Origin: Heliorestis convoluta
GTDB lineage: Bacteria > Bacillota > Desulfitobacteriia > Heliobacteriales > Heliobacteriaceae
DNA length: 64,000 bases
Assembly: GCF_009649955.1 (NCBI RefSeq)
Contig: NZ_CP045875.1
Coordinates: forward strand, 310,001-374,000
Direction: 5' to 3'
This document shows positions 16,916 through 25,204 of the stretch, piece after piece. The position numbers were made by a program, and so were the translations under genes. Under the pieces are notes generated by a model. It did not search any database and was not told where the DNA came from. It saw only the letters and a program-made list of their open reading frames with translations. Every line of letters starts with the position of its first letter. Within the stretch, counting starts at the first letter, position 1.

Positions 16916-18280
16916 ATGAATCGCTTTCGATCAGGCATCCCTTTTCTGACGGCTTTGCTTATCGTCTTTTTTGCAGCGATTAACTACGTCGTCACAGAAC
17001 GAACCCCCGATGAAGTATTAGAAGATCAGAGCTGGCCAGTCCCTGAAATGGAATGTACAGAGATCAATGTAAGTTCTTTTAGCAGCGAAAGTACTTTTCA
17101 ATGGGTTCACCTGCAAAGCCTCTGTGAAAAAGCTGTCGAAGATGCCAACCAAGCTTATAGTACAGGGGCGGAACAAGCCATGGAACAGGAAAAAGAAACA
17201 GAGCAAAAAAGAACTACAGCTTCAAAGGAACCAAAGAAGGACGATACAATCATCTGGTCCAGCCTTCAATTAAACAACCAAAAAAACCAGGTAGCCTTCT
17301 ATACGCAAAAGAGACTCTATCTCCTAGACGTAACAACAGGCTCTTCGAAAGTTCTTCATAGCTTATCAGAAGATGATAAAAGCGTACAATATGTCCCCAC
17401 TATCAGTTGGAGCCCCCAGGGAGAATACCTAACATTTACATTGCTCAAAGAAAACCAGCGCTGGAATGGACATGATAGCTATAGCATTCACCTTGTAGAC
17501 CTGAAGACAGAAGAGATACTGCTCATACACCAAAGCACCCGAGCACCGGATAAACCTTCGTGGTCACCGAAAGATCCCATCGTTGCTCTAGACAGTCCCG
17601 TTATTCTTTACGACGTAGAGAAGCAACAAGGTACACCTGTTATCTCCGGATACCAAACGCGTCATCCTCGTTGGTCACCGGAAGGCAATCACATTATTTT
17701 TATCCAAGAAACATCAAGTACTCGTGGTGAAACTTTTCGCTACTCTTTAGATACTAGAGAAGTGATGCAAATAACGACACTAAATCGAGTCACTTCACCG
17801 CTTCTATGGCTGCAGACACCGCCTACCATTTTATTAGAAGTAGAAACGAAAAGAAGCGGTAGCCGCCCTGAACGTCATCACATTGGAGAAGCCAGACCGC
17901 ACACAGAAAGTAGTATTCGTTGGCTCAGCCCTTTTGATCGCAATGAGTCGAATCGATTTCTTTCTATTTCACCGAATGAACGGTATCTCATCGTTCAAAA
18001 AACAACCAACCTAGGTACGGCTGATGAAAAAAGCCATCTGATCGCACTCAATAGAGACCTCAGCTTTTATCGCTGGCGCTGTGTTACCCTGGCACCATTA
18101 GAAGATCCATCCACTGTAACCTTGCATTGGACAGCCGATGGAAGACTTCTCTATAGCACAGAAGGGGAAGTCTTTCTTTTTGATTTTGAGCAATTAACGA
18201 AAGAAAAACTAGAAGAGAAAGAAGAGGCCTTCCAAATTCTTGGAATTGACAATCAAATAATTTATTACAGTCCCTTATGA
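16916..18280 (+). CDS. Secreted or membrane-anchored TolB-like beta-propeller protein
   Basis: A 454-residue protein with an N-terminal hydrophobic segment (FLTALLIVFFAAINYVV, about 9-25), then an acidic/Gln-rich spacer, then WD40/TolB-like blades. Blade motifs such as ISWSPQGEYLTFTLL, PRWSPEGNHIIFIQ and SISPNERYLIVQK recur about every 50 residues. The ribosome site AGGAGG is strong. Likely an extracytoplasmic binding or scaffold protein; the ligand is unknown. Divergent orientation to the GH8-like gene suggests shared control, possibly joint cell-envelope work. Confidence 0.65.
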   Translation: MNRFRSGIPFLTALLIVFFAAINYVVTERTPDEVLEDQSWPVPEMECTEINVSSFSSESTFQWVHLQSLCEKAVEDANQAYSTGAEQAMEQEKETEQKRTTASKEPKKDDTIIWSSLQLNNQKNQVAFYTQKRLYLLDVTTGSSKVLHSLSEDDKSVQYVPTISWSPQGEYLTFTLLKENQRWNGHDSYSIHLVDLKTEEILLIHQSTRAPDKPSWSPKDPIVALDSPVILYDVEKQQGTPVISGYQTRHPRWSPEGNHIIFIQETSSTRGETFRYSLDTREVMQITTLNRVTSPLLWLQTPPTILLEVETKRSGSRPERHHIGEARPHTESSIRWLSPFDRNESNRFLSISPNERYLIVQKTTNLGTADEKSHLIALNRDLSFYRWRCVTLAPLEDPSTVTLHWTADGRLLYSTEGEVFLFDFEQLTKEKLEEKEEAFQILGIDNQIIYYSPL

Positions 18281-18316
18281 AACGAACAAGTATACAGTGT
18301 TATCGCTCTAAAACCC

Positions 18317-18346
18317 TTGAACTGAATCAATTTGATATGCTATAAA
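18317..18346 (+). promoter_or_regulatory. Promoter of the glutamate synthase genes
   Basis: TTGAAC, 18 bases, TATAAA. Transcription would start near 18353, giving a structured leader of about 145 bases before the first gene. Confidence 0.6.
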
Positions 18347-18352
18347 TACAGG

Positions 18353-18480
18353 TACGACGAGCTGATGCAATGGCGCATCAACAGTACTTGTAGAACAAAG
18401 GCGTTCTCGCATGTTAAGCGATCTATGAAAGTAGGTCTGCACTTCAACATGCGAGAGCGTCTTTTTGTCTTTTTTTGATG
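18353..18480 (+). promoter_or_regulatory. Terminator-bearing leader (possible attenuator or riboswitch) of glutamate synthase
   Basis: The leader holds a small hairpin TGATGC/GCATCA (18363-18380). It then has a long hairpin GCGTTCTCGCATGTT (18401-18415) with AACATGCGAGAGCG (18446-18459), directly followed by a T-rich tract (18461-18477). The arm CGTTCT could alternatively pair with AGAAC at 18392-18396, which would be an anti-terminator. This arrangement fits transcription attenuation in front of gltB. I do not recognise the sensor: the glutamine (glnA) motif and ykkC-type cores are absent. Confidence 0.6.
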
Positions 18481-18498
18481 AAGAGGAGGTTGCAATAT

Positions 18499-19596
18499 AT
18501 GTCTTTACGAGAAGGTGAAGTTCGCATCCCTTCTGGCTGCGCCATCAGTGGGATTATAAACCGCAAAGGACAGCTTTTTTCTGGTGATGACATTATCAAG
18601 TCTATCGCCTTAATGCACGATCGTTCCAACGGCCTTGGTGGTGGATTTGCTGCCTATGGTATTTACCCAGATTATGCTGACCATTATGCCATTCATATGT
18701 TTTATGAAAATTCTCTTTGTCGGGAAGAAACAGAGTTATTCATCAACGATCATTTTAACGTAGAAGTTGGTGGCAAGATCCCAACTCGAAAAGTTGCTTC
18801 CATCGGTGAAGCACCGATCATCTGGCGCTACTTCGTTCAACCCAAGGCGGAGAAGCTGATGGAAATGGAGCTAGAAGAAGATGAATACGTAGCCCGCAAA
18901 GTGATGCAGATTAACGCCCAATTCCCCGGATCTTTTGTTGTTTCCTCTGGTAAGAATATGGGCGCTTTCAAAGGCGTTGGCTATCCCGAAGACATTGGTG
19001 AATTTTATAAGCTTGAAAGCTATAAAGGATACCTCTGGACAGCCCATGGTCGCTTTCCTACCAATACTCCAGGCTGGTGGGGCGGTGCCCATCCCTTTAC
19101 TTTGCTAGATTGGTCAATCGTCCATAACGGTGAGATCTCTTCCTATGACGCCAATCGGCGTTACATAGAGATGTTTGGATATAAGTGTAGCTTACAGACG
19201 GATACAGAAGTAATAACATACCTCTTTGATCTTTTACTACGCAAGCAAGGTCTACCCTTAAAAGCTGTCGTCACAGCGATGGCGGCTCCTTTGTGGAACG
19301 TCATTGACCGCTTGGAGCCGGAAGAGCGAGAGCTTGTAAAAGCCATTCGCACAGTTTATAGCCCCTTGCTCGTTAACGGACCCTTCTCCATCATTTTGGG
19401 CAGTCGCAAAGGCTTCGTTGCACTGAACGATCGTATCAAATTACGAGCTCTCATAGCCGCAGAAAAAGATGATTTTCTCTATGTCGCCAGTGAAGAATCA
19501 GCCATTCGCGAAATCTGTAGCAATCCTGACCGTCTCTGGTCCGTCGCGGGCGGTGAACCAGTGATCGGCTTACTGGAAGGGGTAGAGGAACTATGA
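18499..19596 (+). CDS. gltB1: Glutamate synthase, class II glutamine amidotransferase subunit (split GltB domain 1)
   Basis: A 365-residue class II amidotransferase that releases ammonia from glutamine for the synthase subunit. The nucleophile is Cys14 in IPSGCAISG, so a 13-residue leader must be removed to expose it. Other visible elements are GRFPTNTPGWWGGAHPF and HNGEISSYDANRR. The start is 18499, where AGAGGAGG lies upstream; the ATG at 18475 would place the ribosome site inside the gene. It overlaps the next gene by four bases. This is the archaeal-type split form of GltB, where the three domains are separate genes. Confidence 0.92.
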   Translation: MSLREGEVRIPSGCAISGIINRKGQLFSGDDIIKSIALMHDRSNGLGGGFAAYGIYPDYADHYAIHMFYENSLCREETELFINDHFNVEVGGKIPTRKVASIGEAPIIWRYFVQPKAEKLMEMELEEDEYVARKVMQINAQFPGSFVVSSGKNMGAFKGVGYPEDIGEFYKLESYKGYLWTAHGRFPTNTPGWWGGAHPFTLLDWSIVHNGEISSYDANRRYIEMFGYKCSLQTDTEVITYLFDLLLRKQGLPLKAVVTAMAAPLWNVIDRLEPEERELVKAIRTVYSPLLVNGPFSIILGSRKGFVALNDRIKLRALIAAEKDDFLYVASEESAIREICSNPDRLWSVAGGEPVIGLLEGVEEL

Positions 19597-21095
19597 AAGT
19601 AAATTATTCAATGCCTGAATTTTTAATTGATAGAGATGATCAGCGATGCACCCATTGTCGAATCTGTGTTCACCAGTGTGCGAATGAAGCCCATTTATGG
19701 AACGATAAGAGAAAAGTTGTCTACTCTGACGAACTCCAATGTGTAAACTGCCATCGCTGTGTAGCAACCTGCCCGACTCGCGCTTTACGAATAGGCAATT
19801 ATCCTCTGGAATTCAAACAAAACGCTCATTGGACACCCCATTACATCACATCGATCTTTAAGCAAGCGAACAGCGGTGGTATGCTCCTGGCTGGTATGGG
19901 TTGTGATCGACCTTACCCTGTCTATTGGGATCACCTTTTAATCAACGCTTCTCAGGTAACCAATCCTTCCATTGACCCTCTTCGAGAACCGATGGAACTG
20001 AAAACTTTTCTTGGCCGTAAACCTGAGAAGCTAACGATTCGAGATGGTAAGTTGACAGAACCCCTACCACCCCAAATCGAACTAGACATTCCTATTATGT
20101 TTGCTGCCATGTCTTTCGGTGCCATTTCCTTACATGCCATGACTTCATTGGCCAAAGCAGCTGAAGCCATGGGTACCTGCTATAACACCGGCGAAGGAGG
20201 CCTTCATAGCAGCCTCTATCAGTACGGTAATAATACCATCGTTCAAGTCGCTTCAGGGCGCTTTGGTATTGATCCAGCGTACCTAAATGCAGGTGCCGCT
20301 ATTGAGATTAAAATTGGTCAAGGTGCCAAGCCTGGTATTGGTGGTCATTTGCCAGGAGAAAAAGTAGGCCTCGATGTCTCTCGGACTCGCATGATACCAG
20401 AAGGCAGCGATGCCATTTCACCAGCGCCACACCATGATATTTATTCTATTGAAGATCTACGACAGCTTATCTATTCTTTAAAAGAAGCAACAAATTACGA
20501 AAAACCTGTGGCTGTTAAGATAGCAGCCGTCCATAACGCTGCCGCCATTGCTTCTGGTATCGCTAGAGCGGGTGCCGACATAATTGTCCTTGATGGCCTT
20601 CGCGGCGGAACAGGTGCAGCACCTTTACGAACAAGAGATAGCGTTGGTATCCCCATAGAATTGGCGTTAGCAGCGGTCGATCAAAGATTGCGTAATGAAA
20701 GCATTCGTAACGAGGTTTCTCTTGTCGTGGCAGGCTCCATCCGTTGCTCTTCTGATGTCGTAAAAGCCATCGCCCTTGGTGCCGATGCTTGCTATATAGG
20801 AACGGCCGCGTTGATCGCTTTAGGCTGCCACATGTGTCAAAAGTGTTACACTGGAAAGTGCAATTGGGGTATCGCAACGCAGAACCCCAAGTTAACAAAA
20901 CGCCTTGATCCAGAAGAAGGTGCTGCCCGCGCTGCCAACTTACTGCGAGGCTGGTCTCTGGAAATTAAAGAAATGCTTGGGGGCATGGGCATTAACGCCT
21001 TAGAAAGTCTTCGTGGCAACCGCTTAATGCTACGAGGGATTGGCTTATCAGAAAAAGACTTAACCATATTAGGCGTTAAAGCTGCTGGTGAATAA
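19593..21095 (+). CDS. gltB2: Glutamate synthase, FMN-binding synthase subunit with ferredoxin domain (split GltB domain 2)
   Basis: A 500-residue protein. The N-terminus has two 4Fe-4S ferredoxin motifs, CTHCRICVHQC and CVNCHRCVATC. The rest is the FMN TIM barrel that makes glutamate from 2-oxoglutarate and ammonia: MSFGAISLHAM, GGLHSS and GARAGAD-like barrel segments, with a cysteine cluster CHMCQKCYTGKC for the iron-sulfur centre. No NADPH-dependent GltD subunit is encoded nearby, so electrons probably enter from ferredoxin through the fused domain. It overlaps its neighbours on both sides, so translation is coupled. Confidence 0.93.
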   Translation: MKVNYSMPEFLIDRDDQRCTHCRICVHQCANEAHLWNDKRKVVYSDELQCVNCHRCVATCPTRALRIGNYPLEFKQNAHWTPHYITSIFKQANSGGMLLAGMGCDRPYPVYWDHLLINASQVTNPSIDPLREPMELKTFLGRKPEKLTIRDGKLTEPLPPQIELDIPIMFAAMSFGAISLHAMTSLAKAAEAMGTCYNTGEGGLHSSLYQYGNNTIVQVASGRFGIDPAYLNAGAAIEIKIGQGAKPGIGGHLPGEKVGLDVSRTRMIPEGSDAISPAPHHDIYSIEDLRQLIYSLKEATNYEKPVAVKIAAVHNAAAIASGIARAGADIIVLDGLRGGTGAAPLRTRDSVGIPIELALAAVDQRLRNESIRNEVSLVVAGSIRCSSDVVKAIALGADACYIGTAALIALGCHMCQKCYTGKCNWGIATQNPKLTKRLDPEEGAARAANLLRGWSLEIKEMLGGMGINALESLRGNRLMLRGIGLSEKDLTILGVKAAGE

Positions 21096-21108
21096 GGAGG
21101 TGCTTGCC

Positions 21109-21858
21109 ATGAATCAAAGTAGGACCATCAATGGAAAAGGAATATACTATCGTCAACTGAACGAAGCCATTAAAGACTTTCTTAAGAACGATATTACCCA
21201 TATAGAGCTTCAGAACATTAACGGTCAACGCTATATCGGAGCGGGTCTATCTCATAGCGCTTCTATCACCATTCAAGGTACGCCTGGCAATGACTTAGCC
21301 GCATACATGAATGGCCTGACCTTACAAGTCTATGGCAATGCCCAGGACGGCGTAGCGAATACCATGAATGATGGCACCATTGTGATTCATGGTGATGCTG
21401 GCGATGCTTTAGGCTATGCCATGCGCGGTGGTGAAGTATTTGTTAAAGGTTCCGTAGGCTACCGCATCGCCATTCATATGAAAGAATTCCAAGAAAAAGT
21501 GCCTGTCGTAGTCATTGGCGGCAAAGCAGGTTCTTTCTTCGGCGAATACATGGCCGGCGGGATTTTAATTCTTCTGGGCCTACGAGGGCGCGAAGAAAAT
21601 CCGATTGTAGGGGACTATTGCGGTACGGGCATGCACGGTGGTGTGATGTACATTCGTGGTTCCGTTGAAGAATATAAGTTAGGCAAAGAAGTTAAATCCG
21701 TTCCTATGACCGAAGAAGATTACCATCGCCTGTCGCTCTATGTAGGCCGCTTTGCTGAGCATTTCAACGAAGACAAAGAAGCCATTTTATCAGAGCCTTT
21801 TACCAAGCTGATTCCCTTTAACAAGCGCCCTTATGGCAATCTCTATGTAGGCGCATAG
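21109..21858 (+). CDS. gltB3: Glutamate synthase, GXGXG structural subunit (split GltB domain 3)
   Basis: A 249-residue right-handed beta-helix protein corresponding to the C-terminal GXGXG domain of GltB. Repeats such as MNDGTIVIHGDAGDALGYAM and RGGEVFVKGSVG mark the coils. It has a structural role, positioning the amidotransferase and synthase domains. The start is 21109 with AAGGAGG seven bases upstream; the in-frame ATG at 21088 lies inside the preceding gene. Ends at a shared terminator with the convergent oxidoreductase operon. Confidence 0.9.
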   Translation: MNQSRTINGKGIYYRQLNEAIKDFLKNDITHIELQNINGQRYIGAGLSHSASITIQGTPGNDLAAYMNGLTLQVYGNAQDGVANTMNDGTIVIHGDAGDALGYAMRGGEVFVKGSVGYRIAIHMKEFQEKVPVVVIGGKAGSFFGEYMAGGILILLGLRGREENPIVGDYCGTGMHGGVMYIRGSVEEYKLGKEVKSVPMTEEDYHRLSLYVGRFAEHFNEDKEAILSEPFTKLIPFNKRPYGNLYVGA

Positions 21859-21920
21859 CTTTCTCATTACAAAATATTCTCACAAAAGGTTACAAAAGGG
21901 GTTACTAAAAAACAAAAATA

Positions 21921-21960
21921 GAAAATCCCCTCCTTCTGTAATTCAGAGAGGGGATTTTTT
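21921..21960. terminator. Bidirectional terminator between glutamate synthase and 2-oxoacid oxidoreductase operons
   Basis: Stem AAAATCCCCTC/GAGAGGGGATTTTTT with A-run on the left and T-run on the right, so it can stop transcription from both sides of this convergent junction. Confidence 0.85.
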
Positions 21961-21985
21961 CTAGCTATTCTAGCTACACTGTTGA

Positions 21986-22537
21986 TTAAGCAGCATTAAG
22001 AACTTCTTCAATCGCTTTGAAACCAACAGCCAAAGCTTTTTTGTTCAATTCTTCTGTTCCTTTTGGAATACGAGCTAAGACTGCTTGCTCTAAAGCATCA
22101 CGAGATACGACTTTAGTAATGCCGACAATTACAGCAAGAGCCACTATGTTGGCCACCAGTTCTCTCCCTGCTTCATGACGAGCTAGATGGCTAATCTTTA
22201 CTTCGTACACTTTACCTTTTGAAGCAGAAAACTCTTTCACATAGGTGCTATCAACGATAATAATTGCATTATCTTTGACTTCATCTTTATACTTTTCTGC
22301 TGCTTCAGGGCTCATTACGAGTAAAAGATCGGCATCTTTTACTTTCATATAGTCAATCTCCTCGTTGGAGATAATTACTTCCGCTTTCGAAGAGCCACCT
22401 CGAGATTCAGGTCCATAGCTTTGAGACTGCACAGCGACTTTCCCATCTAGAATCGCTGCTTCCGCTAGGATAATACCGCCTGTGATCAAGCCTTGACCGC
22501 CTGTTCCACCAAGACGAATTTCCCAATTATCTCCCAT
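21986..22537 (-). CDS. korC: 2-oxoacid:ferredoxin oxidoreductase, gamma subunit
   Basis: A 183-residue protein with the gamma-domain motif GGTGGQGLITGG near residue 10 and the SYGPESRGGSSKAEV segment that contacts CoA. It is the last gene of a four-gene operon (delta, alpha, beta, gamma), abutting the beta gene. The enzyme decarboxylates a 2-oxoacid to acyl-CoA, reducing ferredoxin, or runs in reverse. The subunit layout and alpha-subunit sequence favour 2-oxoglutarate as the substrate; branched-chain 2-oxoacids cannot be ruled out. Confidence 0.88.
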   Translation of the reverse strand: MGDNWEIRLGGTGGQGLITGGIILAEAAILDGKVAVQSQSYGPESRGGSSKAEVIISNEEIDYMKVKDADLLLVMSPEAAEKYKDEVKDNAIIIVDSTYVKEFSASKGKVYEVKISHLARHEAGRELVANIVALAVIVGITKVVSRDALEQAVLARIPKGTEELNKKALAVGFKAIEEVLNAA

Positions 22538-23359
22538 TTATGCTCGACCTCCCTGGCACTTATCAATTACTTTCTGATAAAGCTCCGTGTATTCAGGCAT
22601 TTCTTCATGATGCAGAACACCAGTAATAATCTTTTCTGCTCTCTCTTCGGCTGTCATTCTTGATGCTGCTTCTTTCGTAATGCAAACATCTTTCTGCCAT
22701 TTTAACATATCCGGTGCTTTGCCCATCTTGTTCTTCCGTCCAAAATAAACAGGGCAAGTGGATAAGGCTTCAACAAAGGAGAAACCTTTATTTTGTAAGC
22801 CTTTGTAGATTAAGTTCGTCAGCTGGCCTGTGTTATAACTATTTCCTCGGGCAACATAACTAGCGCCTGACGCTGTAACGAGGTTACAGATATCAAAGGG
22901 CCGCTCCACATTGCCGTAAGGGGACGTAGTTGCTTTGGCTCCATGAGGGCTCATGGGAGAGTACTGACCACCGGTCATACCATAAATGTTGTTGTTAAAC
23001 AAAACTACAGTTAGATCGAGATTACGACGAGCACCATGGATAAGATGATTTCCACCAATGGAAGTTCCATCACCATCGCCTGTAACGACGATTACATTCA
23101 GTTCTGGATTGGCGACCTTTACACCCGTTGCAAACGCAATGGCTCGACCATGGACTGTGTGGAGTGTGTTAAAGTTCAGATAACCTGGCGCCCGTGACGA
23201 ACAACCAATGCCTGAAACGATAACTGTTTTATCTTGATCCAGTCCAGCTTTATCAATGGCTTCCACCAAAGACTTGACAATGATGCCGTTGGCACAACCA
23301 GGACACCAGATATGGGGCAGCCTCTCGGTGCGAAAATATTTTTCTAGTTGTGGTAACAT
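22538..23359 (-). CDS. korB: 2-oxoacid:ferredoxin oxidoreductase, beta subunit (TPP-binding)
   Basis: A 273-residue TPP-binding subunit. The motif WCPGCANGI near residue 18 and GDGDGTSIGGNHLIHGARRN (TPP/Mg site, about 94-113) are clear, followed by NNNIYGMTGGQYSP. Cysteines in the N-terminal motif and near CPVYFGRKN fit the cluster-ligand pattern of this family. It shares one base with the alpha gene stop and abuts gamma. The conserved GMTGGQ segment is typical of Kor and Vor type enzymes. Confidence 0.92.
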   Translation of the reverse strand: MLPQLEKYFRTERLPHIWCPGCANGIIVKSLVEAIDKAGLDQDKTVIVSGIGCSSRAPGYLNFNTLHTVHGRAIAFATGVKVANPELNVIVVTGDGDGTSIGGNHLIHGARRNLDLTVVLFNNNIYGMTGGQYSPMSPHGAKATTSPYGNVERPFDICNLVTASGASYVARGNSYNTGQLTNLIYKGLQNKGFSFVEALSTCPVYFGRKNKMGKAPDMLKWQKDVCITKEAASRMTAEERAEKIITGVLHHEEMPEYTELYQKVIDKCQGGRA

Positions 23360-24504
23360 TAGAGCACCTCCCCAATCTTATCAAGCATTTGCCAGGGCGT
23401 TACAATATCACCATTGCTATTTCCAATCCCATGGACTTCAGCTTTTCCGGCGACAGCCGCTTGAACGACTTCTTTGATCTGACCTCTGTTCATTTCAGGC
23501 ACAATAAGTGCTTTGGCTTTTTCTGCTACCTTGATGACTGCCTCTTCAGGGAAAGGCCAAACTGTGATTAAGCGCAACATACCAACTTTTTGGCCTTGCT
23601 CACGAGCCAATTTCATCGCTTTTTGAGCAGAGCGTGCAACAGCACCGTAGGCAACAATGACGACATCGGCGTCTTCTGTATTCACTTCTTCAACCATGAT
23701 GATTTTTTCGAGGCCTCTTTCGATTTTCTGGTGAAGTCTTTCTACGAGGGCACCCATTACATCGGCATTGTTGCTAGGAAAGCCAGTCTCATCATGGAGC
23801 AGTCCCGTCACATGGTAACGGTAACCGTCACCGAAAGAAGCCATCGGTGGTACCAGTGTGCTATCAACAGGCTGATAAGGGAGATAATCTTGCGTTCCAG
23901 GCTCTGGCTTTGTGCGATCAACCACTTCTAAATCACCTGGTTCAGGTATAACAACACGCTCTCTCATATGTCCGATGACTTCATCCATCATGAGAAGAAC
24001 TGGTGTTCTGTATGCTTCTGCTAGGTTAAAGGCTTTGACTGTGAGGTTAAAGCACTCTTGTACGGAAGAAGGACATAGTGCAATTACGGGATGATCTCCA
24101 TGAGTGCCCCAACGAGCTTGCATCATATCACCTTGAGCAGGGGCTGTAGGACCACCTGTGGAAGGGCCAAGACGTTGTACATTCACAACTACACAGGGCG
24201 TCTCAGCTACCATACCGTAGCCTAAGTTTTCTTGCTTTAATGAAAAGCCAGGACCGGACGTAGCTGTCATCGTCTTCGCACCAGTTAGCGACGCGCCGAT
24301 AACAGCTGCCATACTGGCAATCTCGTCTTCCATCTGAATAAATTTACCGCCTACTTGGGGCAATCGCTCTGATAGAACTTCGGCAATTTCTGTAGAAGGT
24401 GTAATTGGATAACCAGCATAAAAGTTAATACCAGCGTAAATAGCGCCTTCTGCACAGGCTTGGTTCCCTTGCATGAGCTTTGCATTTATATTTGTTACTG
24501 TCAT
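23359..24504 (-). CDS. korA: 2-oxoacid:ferredoxin oxidoreductase, alpha subunit
   Basis: A 381-residue alpha subunit. Signature segments: GNQACAEGAIYAG, YPITPSTEIAE near residue 33, EDEIASMAAVIGAS near 58, and TSGPGFSLKQE near 81. The TQRLGPSTG-like NVQRLGPSTGGPT motif fits 2-oxoglutarate/2-oxoacid alpha subunits. Together with beta it forms the active site for CoA-dependent oxidative decarboxylation. In anaerobes this supplies or consumes low-potential ferredoxin and links to the 2-oxoglutarate used by the neighbouring glutamate synthase. Confidence 0.92.
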   Translation of the reverse strand: MTVTNINAKLMQGNQACAEGAIYAGINFYAGYPITPSTEIAEVLSERLPQVGGKFIQMEDEIASMAAVIGASLTGAKTMTATSGPGFSLKQENLGYGMVAETPCVVVNVQRLGPSTGGPTAPAQGDMMQARWGTHGDHPVIALCPSSVQECFNLTVKAFNLAEAYRTPVLLMMDEVIGHMRERVVIPEPGDLEVVDRTKPEPGTQDYLPYQPVDSTLVPPMASFGDGYRYHVTGLLHDETGFPSNNADVMGALVERLHQKIERGLEKIIMVEEVNTEDADVVIVAYGAVARSAQKAMKLAREQGQKVGMLRLITVWPFPEEAVIKVAEKAKALIVPEMNRGQIKEVVQAAVAGKAEVHGIGNSNGDIVTPWQMLDKIGEVL

Positions 24505-24725
24505 GATTTCGATACCCCCATCACAGATATGGCATAATCGGGACAGTGATTTTCACAGATTCTACAACGAGTACACTTCTCGGGTGCTGTGACAACACAC
24601 TTGCCCAAATCATTGCCGGAAAGTACCTTGGTCGGACAGAGTGAATAACAGATTCCACAACCTTTGCACCAGGCGAGCTTCACATATACTGGTTCAGACT
24701 GTTCTGTTACTGCGTTCATGGACAC
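24501..24725 (-). CDS. korD: 2-oxoacid:ferredoxin oxidoreductase, delta (ferredoxin-like) subunit
   Basis: A 74-residue 2x4Fe-4S protein with motifs CKGCGICYSLCP and CTRCRICENHCP. It transfers electrons from the catalytic subunits to ferredoxin. The start is read as GTG 24725 seven bases after GAGGTG; an ATG two codons inside is an alternative. It is the first gene of the operon and overlaps the alpha gene by four bases. Confidence 0.88.
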   Translation of the reverse strand: MSMNAVTEQSEPVYVKLAWCKGCGICYSLCPTKVLSGNDLGKCVVTAPEKCTRCRICENHCPDYAISVMGVSKS

Positions 24726-25107
24726 TCATAACCACCTCATTCGTTATGCTTCTGACAAATCGTAATGGCTCTAGCACTGTTCAATAGTAGTGTTGCTGCA
24801 GCAGCGAATTTTTTTCAATAATTCGACAATTCGTGGTACGATTCCCCTGCAAAAAGTCCCTTTAAGCCCCTTTAACCTACTACAGTTCATTGATATGAAA
24901 AAGTCACTAGCGCTACTTTTTGTGATTATGGTACCTAATAGAGGTTTTTTTGGATTTTCGCAGCAGAATCATGCTGTTTTTTTAGAAGCTTCTGTGTTCT
25001 ATTGTCAACATCATTGTAGGCGTAGTGGAAGTGCTATGTCAACGGATGGTTATTGTTATTATTAGGATAAACTCGTTTTACCTATAGTATTTTTAGAAAG
25101 GCTTTTT
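24726..25107. other. Intergenic region between kor operon and sleB
   Basis: No supported gene. On the minus strand it carries a palindromic AATTGTCGAATT (24821-24831), which contains a Spo0A-box-like TGTCGAA about 100 bases upstream of korD. One exact 7-mer is not significant by itself. Confidence 0.4.
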
Positions 25108-25138
25108 TGAATGGCTCTACCTTTTTTCGCTCATACTA
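25108..25138 (+). promoter_or_regulatory. Sigma-G/sigma-F-type sporulation promoter of sleB-like gene
   Basis: TGAATG, 18 bases, CATACTA. The -10 matches the known forespore sigma-G consensus exactly and the -35 differs at its last base. It lies 66 bases upstream of the start codon of a spore cortex-lytic type hydrolase, so the biology agrees with the sequence. Confidence 0.7.
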
Positions 25139-25204
25139 GGTCTAGCATGGAACAAATCTTTGTCCTACAACAAGACAAAAGGTTCTAGCGAAAGGGGGTG
25201 CTTC

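Noticed and set aside
18421-18450. Glutamine (glnA) riboswitch in the gltB leader
   Set aside because: Only a GAAAGTAGG-like word matches; the CGTTCA and GAAGGAACG segments of the core are absent.
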